Of a stretch of DNA of 64,000 nt, positions 45,508-54,258 are shown piece after piece. How positions within the stretch are numbered: position 1 is the first letter of the stretch; each line of letters opens with the position of its first letter. Origin of the DNA: an uncultured Allomuricauda sp. (lineage in GTDB: Bacteria; Bacteroidota; Bacteroidia; Flavobacteriales; Flavobacteriaceae); contig NZ_CAKZYF010000026.1 of NCBI RefSeq assembly GCF_937884665.1, forward strand, positions 1 to 64,000. The letters run 5' to 3'. The position numbers and the translations under genes are program-made. Under the pieces are notes generated by a model. The model was not told the origin of the DNA. It did no database searches and was given only the letters and a program-made list of their open reading frames with translations.

Positions 45508-46857
45508 ATGAAGATCATTATTGCGGGTGCCGGTGAAGTAGGCTTTCATTTGGCTAAATTATTGTCTTATGAAGCCCAGGATATAACGTTGATCGATACG
45601 GATAAAGAAAGTTTGTCATACGCGGATAACCACTTGGATATTCGGGTTTTGCGAGGGGATGCCACATCGATAGAAGTGCTGAAAGAAGCACGGGTGGAAA
45701 ACTCAGAGTTAGTGATAGGCGTGACCGCCTCCGAAACTACCAATTTGACACTTTGTCTGTTGGCTAAACAGCTGGGATGTGAACGTACGATAGCGCGGAT
45801 TTCAAATACGGAATTCATGGACAATCGGGATGTGATCAAGTTTGATGAATTGGGTATCGACGAGCTTATTTCCCCAGAAGAGTTGGCGGCCACCGAAATC
45901 CAATTACTCTTGAACCAGTCCGCATTTAATGATACTTATGAGTTTGAAGAAGGTCTGTTGACCATGATCGGGGTGTTTCTTCCGAAATCGGCTCCTTTTG
46001 TCGGGAAAATGGTCAAGGAAGCGGCCACCATCTTCCCAGAGCTCCATTTTATGCCCATTGCACTGCAGCGTATGGGAACGCAATTTACCGTTATACCTCG
46101 GGGAGATACCATTTTTAAAGAGGGCGATCAAGTATATTTTATTACTTCTGCAGGGGGGGTGGATGAACTGTACAAGCTTACAGGAATGCAAAAAAGAGAA
46201 ATAAAAAATGTAATGATTCTCGGTGGAAGTAAGGTGGGATACAAAACGGCAAGAGACCTTTGTACTAAAAAATTCAATGTAAAACTGATTGAAAGGAACA
46301 AGGAAAAGGCATTTGATATTGCCGATGATATACCCCATGCGCTTGTAATAAATGGGGACGGGCGCAATGTGGAACTTTTGGACGTAGAAAGCTTGTAATC
46401 GATGGATGCCTTCATCGCAGTAACCGGAAATTCAGAGACCAATATTATGTCCTGCTTGGTCGCCAAGTCGAAAAAAATAAAAAAAACGATAGCCTTGGTA
46501 GAAAATATGGATTATTTCCAGCTCTCCCATTCTATCGGTGTAGACACCTTGATAAATAAAAAACTGTTGGCAGCCAATAATATTTTCAGATATATCCGTA
46601 GGGGGGAGGTTTTGGCCTTGACCCGACTGAATAATTTAACTGCGGAAATCCTTGAGTTTGAAGTAAAAGCAGATTCTTTGGTAAATGGTGAAATTATAAG
46701 AGAACTTAATTTTCCCAGGGAAGCTATTATTGGTGGGGTGATCCGAGATGGGAAGGGTATCATTGCGCTTGGGGATTTTAGAATTATGGAGGGGGACAAA
46801 GTAGTGGTCTGTTCCAAGCCCAAGGCCATCTCCAAAATAGAAAAGCTCTTCCTGTAA
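45508..46857 (+). pseudogene. trkA: Trk potassium uptake NAD-binding regulator TrkA, interrupted by one stop
   Basis: TrkA is the cytoplasmic gating ring of the TrkH channel, built of two RCK halves. The frame begins KIIIAGAGEVGFHLAKLL (first Rossmann fold) and the second fold starts VMILGGSKVGYKTARDL. Codon 297 (46396-46398) is TAA, between DVESL and SMDAFIAVTGNSETN, with no frame change. Restored length is 449 residues, exactly that of relatives. Val in DVESL also replaces the Glu I expect. The last base overlaps trkH. A truncated protein would lack most of the second RCK domain. Confidence 0.88.
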
Positions 46858-48347
46858 TGGGACTCAATACACGAATTATTGTCCACATTATGGGATTGTT
46901 GCTGTTGTGCAACGGTTCTTTTATGCTATTGGCTGCGTTTGCCAGTGGTATTTACAAAGACGGCGCTACTTTGGATATCACCTTAGCGGCCATTGTGACC
47001 ATGCTTTTTGGTGTTATGGCCATGTTTTACACAAGGGGGCACAAAAAGGTGGTAAAACGAAAGGAGGGATATATCATAGTGACCCTTGGTTGGATCGTGA
47101 TGTCATTATCGGGAGCACTCCCTTATATTTTTTCCGGTGCCATACCTTCTGTGACCAATGCATTTTTTGAGACCATTTCAGGATATACCACAACTGGGGC
47201 TTCCATTTTGGACGATATCGCTTCTTTACCTAAAGGTATTCTGCTTTGGAGGAGCCTTACACATTGGATTGGAGGAATGGGTATCATCGTGCTTGCCATA
47301 GCCATCTTACCCCTATTGGGAATAGGTGGGATGCAGTTGTTCGCAGCAGAAGCGCCGGGACCGGGAGGCGATAAATTACATCCAAGAATTACTGACACGG
47401 CCAAACGGTTATGGCTTATTTATGTCGGGTATACCGTGGCCGAAACGCTTTTGCTAAAGTTAGCGGGAATGTCCTTTTTTGATGCAATTAACCATAGTCT
47501 GGCCACTTTATCCACAGGAGGATTTTCCACCAAGAACGCCAGTATTGCCCACTGGAACCATGAGCCCTTAATTCAGTATATAATCATACTGTTTATGTTC
47601 TTGGCGGGCAGCAATTTTGTCCTGAGCTATTTTGCCTTCACCGGGAAGGTTCAACGCATTATCAGGGACGAGGAGTTCAAATACTATTTCGGTTTTATCG
47701 CCGTCTTTACGATAATTGCTTCATTGGTGGTGTTTCACAAGGCCCAAGTTCCTGTTTCTGAATTTTATCCCATGGTCTGGGGTGAGGCGGAAAGTGCCTT
47801 TAGGCACGGTTTGTTCCAGGTGATCGCCGTGGTGACCACAACAGGATTCGTTACGGCAGACTTCACGGGTTGGACTCCATTTTTGACGGTTTTTTTCTTT
47901 GGGTTGATGTTTTTGGGAGGTTCAGCTGGATCTACAGCAGGAGGCATCAAAGTGATGCGGCACTTACTTATCATCAAAAACGGACTTTTGGAATTTAAAC
48001 GGACGCTGCACACCAATGCTATTATTCCTGTTCGTTACAACGATAAAACGGTATCAGAACATATTGTTTATAACATTATCGCATTTTTTGTGTTGTATAT
48101 GCTTCTTTTTATTGTAGGCTCGCTGGTTTTGGGATTTTTAGGTTTGGATTTTATCTCCGCCATAGGCGGTTCGGCATCCTCCTTGGGCAACGTTGGCCCC
48201 GCCCTTGGCAGTCTGAACCCGGTGAGCAACTACAATAGTTTGCCTGATGGTGGAAAATGGTGGTGCGCTTTTTTAATGCTGCTGGGACGCTTGGAACTAT
48301 TTACGGTTTTGATTATTCTGACCCCTTATTTTTGGAAAAAGACCTAG
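46857..48347 (+). CDS. trkH: Trk system potassium channel subunit TrkH
   Basis: 496 residues, about ten hydrophobic helices. The four selectivity-filter-like loops are visible: TISGYTTTGASI, ATLSTGGFSTKNA, ITTTGFVTAD (VVTTTGFVTADF) and GGSASSLGNVGPALG. Potassium uptake across the inner membrane, coupled to TrkA. TAATG overlap with trkA by one base. It overlaps the aminotransferase gene by four bases at the convergent 3' ends. Confidence 0.95.
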   Translation: MGLNTRIIVHIMGLLLLCNGSFMLLAAFASGIYKDGATLDITLAAIVTMLFGVMAMFYTRGHKKVVKRKEGYIIVTLGWIVMSLSGALPYIFSGAIPSVTNAFFETISGYTTTGASILDDIASLPKGILLWRSLTHWIGGMGIIVLAIAILPLLGIGGMQLFAAEAPGPGGDKLHPRITDTAKRLWLIYVGYTVAETLLLKLAGMSFFDAINHSLATLSTGGFSTKNASIAHWNHEPLIQYIIILFMFLAGSNFVLSYFAFTGKVQRIIRDEEFKYYFGFIAVFTIIASLVVFHKAQVPVSEFYPMVWGEAESAFRHGLFQVIAVVTTTGFVTADFTGWTPFLTVFFFGLMFLGGSAGSTAGGIKVMRHLLIIKNGLLEFKRTLHTNAIIPVRYNDKTVSEHIVYNIIAFFVLYMLLFIVGSLVLGFLGLDFISAIGGSASSLGNVGPALGSLNPVSNYNSLPDGGKWWCAFLMLLGRLELFTVLIILTPYFWKKT

Positions 48348-49528
48348 ACCGCCGCGGCGATTCTAGAAATGGCCTCTTTGAGCTCTTCTTCGGAAGCAGC
48401 ATAAGAAATTCGGATACAACCCGGATTTCCAAAAGCCTCTCCCGTTACTGTTGCCACATTGGCATGTTCCAAAAGATAGAGCGCAAAATCTGATGCATTT
48501 TCTATGGCAACTCCATTTAACGTCTTTCCAAAAAACGAAGAAACATCTGGAAAAACGTAAAATGCACCTTCAGGGACATTCAATTTGAAACCTTCAATTT
48601 CCCCCAATAGTTGAAGCACAAGGTCTCTCCGTTGATGAAACTCGTCAATCATATATTGAATTTGGGAAACAGGTGCCTCCAATGCTGCGATAACCGAGCG
48701 TTGGGCGATAGCATTGGCACCACTGGTCACTTGACCTTGCAACTTGGTACATCCCTTTGCAATCCATTCTGGAGCTCCTATATATCCAATTCGCCAACCG
48801 GTCATCGCAAAAGCCTTGGAGACCCCATTTACCGTAATAGTTCTTTCGTACATACCATCAATAGCGGCTATGCTGACGTGGCCTCCTACAAAATTGATAT
48901 GTTCGTAAATCTCATCCGATACCACATAAATATCGGGATGCTTTGCCAGGACATGGGCCAATCCTTCCAGTTCTTCTCTGCTGTATACAGAACCACTGGG
49001 ATTACAGGGAGAACTGAACCAAAGCATTTTGGTCTTTGGTGTTATGGCCTTTTCAAGTTGTCCCGGTGTCATTTTAAAATCGGTATCAATACTTGTGGAT
49101 ACCTCCACAGGGATCCCTTCTGCCAACTTTACGATGTCACTGTAGCTCACCCAATACGGTGCCGGTAGAATAACTTCGTCTTCCGGATTTAGCACCACCA
49201 TCGCAACATTGAAAAGGGATTGTTTAGCACCTGTAGATACCACGACTTGACCGGGACTATAGTCCAGATGATTGTCTCTTTTGAATTTATGGCATATCGC
49301 GGTCTTCAAATCTCCGTATCCATCTACCGGGGTATAGCTACTGAAGTTGTCATCGATAGCTTGTTTAGCTGCCGTTTTTATAAATTCGGGAATATTAAAA
49401 TCCGGTTCGCCCAGACTTAGTCCGATGATATCTTTCCCCTCATTTCGCAATTCCCTCGCTTTGGCCGCCATAGCCAACGTAGCCGATGTGGACATATTGT
49501 TGATCCTATCGGATAAATCAGTACGCAT
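48344..49528 (-). CDS. Class I pyridoxal-phosphate aminotransferase (aspartate aminotransferase type)
   Basis: 394 residues. SYTPVDGYGDLKTAI, FSSPCNPSGSVYS, VVSDEIYEH and the Schiff-base lysine in VSKAFAMTGWRIGY (Lys238) mark fold type I, subgroup I-gamma. It should transfer the amino group of aspartate, possibly also prephenate, to 2-oxoglutarate. Specificity is inferred from overall similarity. It follows the desaturase gene on the minus strand by 11 bases. Confidence 0.9.
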   Translation of the reverse strand: MRTDLSDRINNMSTSATLAMAAKARELRNEGKDIIGLSLGEPDFNIPEFIKTAAKQAIDDNFSSYTPVDGYGDLKTAICHKFKRDNHLDYSPGQVVVSTGAKQSLFNVAMVVLNPEDEVILPAPYWVSYSDIVKLAEGIPVEVSTSIDTDFKMTPGQLEKAITPKTKMLWFSSPCNPSGSVYSREELEGLAHVLAKHPDIYVVSDEIYEHINFVGGHVSIAAIDGMYERTITVNGVSKAFAMTGWRIGYIGAPEWIAKGCTKLQGQVTSGANAIAQRSVIAALEAPVSQIQYMIDEFHQRRDLVLQLLGEIEGFKLNVPEGAFYVFPDVSSFFGKTLNGVAIENASDFALYLLEHANVATVTGEAFGNPGCIRISYAASEEELKEAISRIAAAV

Positions 49529-49539
49529 GTTTTTTCTAT

Positions 49540-50643
49540 TTATTGGTACTGAAGCGCTGGATTTTTGCCCAGCTCCTTCAAATGTTTGAAGTGCGAAATT
49601 ATAGCTTTTCGGGTAGTTTTATATTCGTGGTAGGGCAAATTGAATTCCTTCGCCGTCTGTTTCACAATTTTTGCAATTTTTGTGTAGTGTATATGGCTTA
49701 TGTTCGGAAAAATATGGTGCTCTACCTGATGGTTCAACCCTCCCGTGAACCAATTCATAATTCTATTTCGGGTACCAAAATTTACCGTGGTAAAAAGTTG
49801 ATGGATTGCCCAGGTATTTTTCATACTTCCTGTTTCATCCGGTAAGGGAGTGTCCGCATCTTCAACGATGTGTGCCAATTGGAATATCACACTTAGTATT
49901 ACCCCAGCCACATAGTGCATGATAAAGAAACCCAGTAGCACTTGCCACCATGGAATCTTTACAAAAATCAAGGGCAATACGATCCAAATGGTAAGATAAA
50001 TGATTTTGGTAATCACCAATGTACTCCAGTTTACAATAGGGTTGGGCAGTTTGCCATAGGCCAATTTTCGTTTCATGTAGCGGTACATTTGTTTGAAATC
50101 CGTGGTGATCGCCCAATTAAACGTTAACAGTCCGTAGAGGAAAATAGAATAGAAATGCTGGAATTTGTGGTATTTTTTCCATTCGGCATGCTCTGAAAAT
50201 CGTAATACCCGGCCCGCGTCCATATCTTCATCATGCTCATGGATATTGGTATATGTATGATGTAGTACGTTGTGCTGCACCTGCCAGTTGTATACATTTC
50301 CGGCCAAGATGTATATGGAACTTCCCATAACCTTGTTGACCCATTTTTTATTGGAATACGATCCATGGTTTCCATCGTGCATGACGTTCATGCCGACACC
50401 CGCCATTCCTACACCCATCAGAATGGTCAGCAATAGATTTGCCCAAACCGGTAGGTTTAATGTTAGTATAACAAAGTAGGGGGTTAAAAACACCGCAAAC
50501 ATGATCACGGTTTTTAAATGTAGCTTCCAGTTACCTGTTTTCTTTATGTTGTTCTCTTTGAAATATTGGTTTACACGCTTGTTCAACGTTCTAAAAAAGT
50601 TGGCCGAGTCCCTTCTTGAAAACCGTACGGTATCCATGTCCAT
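49540..50643 (-). CDS. Membrane fatty-acid desaturase
   Basis: 367 residues. A di-iron integral-membrane desaturase with three histidine boxes: HDGNHGSYS, HNVLHHTYTN and NHQVEHHIFPNISH. Two pairs of hydrophobic helices fit the family (VIMFAVFLTPYFVILTL; IIYLTIWIVLPLIFV). It introduces a double bond in an acyl chain; the position is not predictable. Likely adjusts membrane fluidity. The aminotransferase gene is 11 bases downstream. Confidence 0.92.
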   Translation of the reverse strand: MDMDTVRFSRRDSANFFRTLNKRVNQYFKENNIKKTGNWKLHLKTVIMFAVFLTPYFVILTLNLPVWANLLLTILMGVGMAGVGMNVMHDGNHGSYSNKKWVNKVMGSSIYILAGNVYNWQVQHNVLHHTYTNIHEHDEDMDAGRVLRFSEHAEWKKYHKFQHFYSIFLYGLLTFNWAITTDFKQMYRYMKRKLAYGKLPNPIVNWSTLVITKIIYLTIWIVLPLIFVKIPWWQVLLGFFIMHYVAGVILSVIFQLAHIVEDADTPLPDETGSMKNTWAIHQLFTTVNFGTRNRIMNWFTGGLNHQVEHHIFPNISHIHYTKIAKIVKQTAKEFNLPYHEYKTTRKAIISHFKHLKELGKNPALQYQ

Positions 50644-50656
50644 AAATTGTTTTTTT

Positions 50657-50664
50657 CAAAGGTA
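50657..50664 (-). promoter_or_regulatory. Candidate -7 element for the desaturase gene
   Basis: TACCTTTG on the minus strand fits TAnnTTTG, 13 bases before the start codon, so the leader would be very short. Confidence 0.4.
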
Positions 50665-50751
50665 ACGAAAATGACTGCCTTGACCAGATTGTTTTTTAAA
50701 AACTACAAGGCAACCAAAAGTAGTACCTTAGTCCCATCCAATATTTAACCC

Positions 50752-51387
50752 ATGACGGTAGACCTGATATTTCAGTATTTTGAAAAGTTGACCGATGTCC
50801 AAAAATCACACTTTGGGCAGTTGGAACTTTTATATCGGGATTGGAATTCAAAGATCAACGTAGTTTCCCGAAAAGACATCGATGAGCTTTACCTGAGACA
50901 TGTGCTACATTCTTTAGGAATTGCCAAGATACAGACCTTCAACGAAGGAGCGGAAATATTGGATGTAGGTACAGGTGGCGGCTTTCCGGGCATCCCTTTG
51001 GCCATTTTGTTTCCAGAGACCCGATTCACCCTTGTAGATGCCATTGGAAAAAAAATAAAAGTTGTAAATCACGTCTTGGACGGATTACAGCTGGATAATG
51101 TAAAGGCTGTTCATTCTAGGGTAGAAGATATATCTGGAAGTTTCGATTTTATTGTAAGTAGGGCGGTAGCCGCAATGCCTACTTTTGTCCGCTGGACGAA
51201 AGGAAAAATAAAAAAGAACTCGACCCACGAACGAAGAAACGGAATTCTTTATTTGAAAGGTGGTGATCTGTCCGAGGAATTGAAGGATTACACCACGGCA
51301 CAAATCTTTGATTTAAAGGAGTTTTTTTCTGAGGAATTTTTTGAAACGAAAAAGGTGGTCTACTTGCCTCAAAAATTCAAGGGATAA
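50752..51387 (+). CDS. rsmG: 16S rRNA (guanine(527)-N(7))-methyltransferase
   Basis: 211 residues. The family enzyme methylates G527 of 16S rRNA. The N-terminal WNSKINVVSRKDIDELYLRHVLHSL and the SAM-binding ILDVGTGGGFPGIPLAILFP are diagnostic, followed by FDFIVSRAVAAMP. Single gene; a bidirectional terminator separates it from the DinB gene. Confidence 0.95.
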   Translation: MTVDLIFQYFEKLTDVQKSHFGQLELLYRDWNSKINVVSRKDIDELYLRHVLHSLGIAKIQTFNEGAEILDVGTGGGFPGIPLAILFPETRFTLVDAIGKKIKVVNHVLDGLQLDNVKAVHSRVEDISGSFDFIVSRAVAAMPTFVRWTKGKIKKNSTHERRNGILYLKGGDLSEELKDYTTAQIFDLKEFFSEEFFETKKVVYLPQKFKG

Positions 51388-51408
51388 GCGGATAAACGCA
51401 TTTGAACT

Positions 51409-51435
51409 AAAAAAGGTCCCATTTGGGACCTTTTT
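51409..51435 (+). terminator. Bidirectional terminator between rsmG and the DinB gene
   Basis: Stem AAAAAGGTCCC/GGGACCTTTTT with a four-base ATTT loop. T tracts flank it in both directions, which suits the convergent genes. Confidence 0.85.
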
Positions 51436-51436
51436 C

Positions 51437-51955
51437 TCATTGTTGAACGCTCCAGGGAGGGGTAACCTCGTTGGAACGTGCATAGGCAATCAGTTGTCCT
51501 TTATGTTCCCCATTGTGTTCCATGATGACCAAAAGTCCCGAAAGCATGTTCATTTTGGCAAATCCAAAATCAACTTCTTCCCCAAATTTGGTGGTTTCTA
51601 CCAGTTCTATTTTTTCCAGCACAAAGGCATTCGACTTTTTAAGCGCTGTGATGATGTTTTCCTTGCCGGTCACTTTTCCAAGATTCATCATGTCCACGTC
51701 TTCTGGTGGGGCAAATCCCATTTTAGAGGCGATAAAATAATTTCCCCCGGCGATGTGCATCAAAGCTTCCCCCACGGAATTGACCCCTTCCATAGGGCGC
51801 CAATCGTATTGTTCTTCGGAAAATGCTTCGGCCAGTTGGACAACCTGTCCTTGATTTTGGGTTAGAATGCCCTTGATGGTCTGTTGTACCATGGTGTCTT
51901 GGCCCACTGCTGTGAGGCATATAAGACCAAAAGTTAAAATTGCTAGTTTTTTCAT
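51437..51955 (-). CDS. Secreted DinB-like protein
   Basis: 172 residues with an N-terminal signal peptide ending near TAVGQ. The DinB fold is suggested by YDWRPMEGVNSVGEALMHIAGGNYF and MEHNGEHKGQLIAYAR, with the usual three histidines as metal ligands (MHIAG, EHNGEH). Exported DinB-like proteins occur in Bacteroidota; their role is unknown. Convergent with rsmG. Confidence 0.8.
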   Translation of the reverse strand: MKKLAILTFGLICLTAVGQDTMVQQTIKGILTQNQGQVVQLAEAFSEEQYDWRPMEGVNSVGEALMHIAGGNYFIASKMGFAPPEDVDMMNLGKVTGKENIITALKKSNAFVLEKIELVETTKFGEEVDFGFAKMNMLSGLLVIMEHNGEHKGQLIAYARSNEVTPPWSVQQ

Positions 51956-52181
51956 AATAATGTTGATGGTGTTTTATATAGGATGTAAAGCCGATTTTCG
52001 GAATACCTTCAAATATAGGGAATTATGTAGGTTCATTATTTAGGGGAGTTATCCAAAAAAAATAATGTGAAGGCCTTCGAAAGAATATTTATCTTCTTAA
52101 GGAGCGGAGAATTAATACTAGCTTTTTTTAAATAGAAAATGTCTTCCAAACTAAAAAGTCTGTTTCGGCTTAAAATCAAGA

Positions 52182-53219
52182 CTACAGCTTTCTGAAAAGT
52201 TTTCCATCCTTACTTGTGCTATATCCAATGACTTCTCCATTTCCATTTCTTTTGAAGTAGATGGGGCGACTGGAAGTATCGGAAAAAATATCATCCTTTT
52301 CATGGTACAGGGGATAGACCAATTCATCGAAAAGTGCATACAAATCACCTTTCTTGGTGTCCAGTTTGACTTCAACTTCGGCCCCATTTTCAAATTCATA
52401 CCTCCCCACGTAAGTCTCCAAGGATGAAATCAAGGGCATGTTTTGGTATGGATTGTTTTCGGAAAGGATCAATCCGTCACCAATTTCCCAAGTATCATAT
52501 TCCATATAATATGCGGTTCTTTTAGCGGCATTGACCCCCCGAAGCTTGGCGACAAGATGCAGCGCACCATCAATTCCCGCTGAGATTCCTGCAGTGGTTA
52601 TCACGTCTCCATTATCTACAAAGCGGACGTTCTTACGGACATTCACATCAGGATAAGAGGTTGCTAAATCCTCCAGGGCATTATGAAAGGTAGTCGCTGT
52701 TTTATTTTCTAGGATTCCAGCCTCCGCGAGTATAAAAGCGCCGGTACAAACTGAAAAATAGTGTTGCACGTTTTCTTGTCTTTTCACCCATTCAATAACC
52801 TTAGGATTCTTAACGACGGCGGATGAGTTTCCTCCAAAAAAAGCCAAAATATCTGCTTTTGGCGCATCAGTTATGTCATAATCCGGAACTACGGTGAGAA
52901 CACCCTGCGATATGATGGGAGATTTGGTTGCAGAAACGGTAAATACTTTATATCCGGAATAAGCAAATACCTCCAAAGGACCGGCAAAGTCCAAGACTTC
53001 AACTCCATCCTGGAGATAAAATGCAATGGTCTTCACATCTGTTTTTTTGACCAAGACCATGTTACAATGTGCGCATACTCCGGGTGCTTCGTGTTCTATA
53101 GTATCGCAAACACTATTGCACGGCGGAAATACGTATTTTGATTCCATGCGCACGCTTGTCTGGGCTGTTCCTGATAAAATGCTCAACAGTACGATGGATA
53201 TTTGGATAATTTTGCTCAT
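52182..53219 (-). CDS. Secreted DJ-1/PfpI protein with N-terminal metal-binding and C-terminal lipocalin-like domains
   Basis: 345 residues with a signal peptide (cleavage near SGTAQ). Residues about 28-62 (KYVFPPCNSVCDTIEHEAPGVCAHCNMVLVKK, ends given) follow the heavy-metal-binding-domain pattern with PGxCxxCxM. Then comes a GlxA-type DJ-1/PfpI domain (LQDGVEVLDFAGPLEVF, and the nucleophile SVCTGAFILAEAG). The last about 75 residues (YVGRYEFENGAEVEVKL...) resemble the C-terminal lipocalin-like domain of serine hydrolases. The three-part architecture is unusual. It follows the GlxA-like regulator by 78 bases. Confidence 0.75.
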   Translation of the reverse strand: MSKIIQISIVLLSILSGTAQTSVRMESKYVFPPCNSVCDTIEHEAPGVCAHCNMVLVKKTDVKTIAFYLQDGVEVLDFAGPLEVFAYSGYKVFTVSATKSPIISQGVLTVVPDYDITDAPKADILAFFGGNSSAVVKNPKVIEWVKRQENVQHYFSVCTGAFILAEAGILENKTATTFHNALEDLATSYPDVNVRKNVRFVDNGDVITTAGISAGIDGALHLVAKLRGVNAAKRTAYYMEYDTWEIGDGLILSENNPYQNMPLISSLETYVGRYEFENGAEVEVKLDTKKGDLYALFDELVYPLYHEKDDIFSDTSSRPIYFKRNGNGEVIGYSTSKDGKLFRKL

Positions 53220-53297
53220 TTTCTGATATTTTATTGCCCGAAAATAATCAGGAAAAGGCCAATTGTAAAGGACAATAAAGCGCAGAATTGGGCCAAG

Positions 53298-54248
53298 TCA
53301 CCCCATAAATTCTGATGGGAGTAAAGACGTGTGTTTTTTTAGGAGTGTCCGCAGGTGGTTGGTACTTCGTAATCCACAGGCCGCTGAAACGGTCATCACC
53401 TTTTCCCCTTGGGATAAAAGTTGAACTGCTTTTTCTACACGAAGTTCCTCAAGATACTGACCGATGGTGGTTCCTGTTGTTTTCTTAAAAAGTCGCGTCA
53501 GATTTCTGGGACTCATATATACTTTGTGTGCCAAATCTTCAAGTATCATTTTTTGGTCAAGATTTTGGGCCAAAATATCCTGTATTTTATGAATACGGGT
53601 CTCGATGTGATTTCGGTACTGCAAAAAAACACTGAGCTGTGGGTCAGAAGGAGAACGACGTAGATAAATGACCACTTCCTTGGCAATTTTGGAGACAAAA
53701 ACAGCGCCGAACATTTCTTCCAGGACAAACAAAGCTAGATCAATGCCTGAAGAAACCCCAGCACTTGAATAGAGGTTCCCGTCTTTGATCAACAGGCGGT
53801 CCTGCAACAGTTTGGCTTTGGAGAAACGATTGCCAAAATCTTCAAAGTATTTCCAATGTGTGGTGCACTCTTTTTCATTCAGTAGACCTGCAAACCCCAA
53901 GATGTAAGCCCCCGTACAGACTGAACAAATTTTCGTGCCATTATCGTATTGGTCCCGCAGCCATTTGAAGAAAATGGTATGCTTTTTAGAAAAATCAGGT
54001 GCAAAAAACAGATGCGACTCCAAGCCAGGAACAAAGAGCACGTCTTCCGGGCCCAATAAAAAATGGGAAAATGGGATTAAATTGGAGAAGACCAAACCGG
54101 CACTTGACTTTTGTTGGTAAGTGGCCTCCATGGCCAAATAATGTGTTTCCATATTGGCATGGTACGCCCTGGCCTCATAGAACAAGTGCGCCGGCCCTGT
54201 GATATCCAATAACTGGACCTCCGGGGGCACTAGAAAAAAAACACGCAT
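53298..54248 (-). CDS. GlxA-like AraC-family regulator with DJ-1/PfpI domain
   Basis: 316 residues. The N-terminal about 190 residues form a DJ-1/PfpI domain (PPEVQLLDITGPAHLFYEA, nucleophile region KICSVCTGAYILGFAGLL); the C-terminal about 100 contain an AraC double helix-turn-helix (LEDLAHKVYMSPRNLTRLFKKTTG, VSAACGLRSTNHLRTLLKKHT). Regulators of this kind often respond to amino-acid-derived or nitrogen compounds. It starts ten bases after pruA, so it may control proline or glutamate catabolism. Confidence 0.87.
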   Translation of the reverse strand: MRVFFLVPPEVQLLDITGPAHLFYEARAYHANMETHYLAMEATYQQKSSAGLVFSNLIPFSHFLLGPEDVLFVPGLESHLFFAPDFSKKHTIFFKWLRDQYDNGTKICSVCTGAYILGFAGLLNEKECTTHWKYFEDFGNRFSKAKLLQDRLLIKDGNLYSSAGVSSGIDLALFVLEEMFGAVFVSKIAKEVVIYLRRSPSDPQLSVFLQYRNHIETRIHKIQDILAQNLDQKMILEDLAHKVYMSPRNLTRLFKKTTGTTIGQYLEELRVEKAVQLLSQGEKVMTVSAACGLRSTNHLRTLLKKHTSLLPSEFMG

Positions 54249-54258
54249 TTTTAACGGT

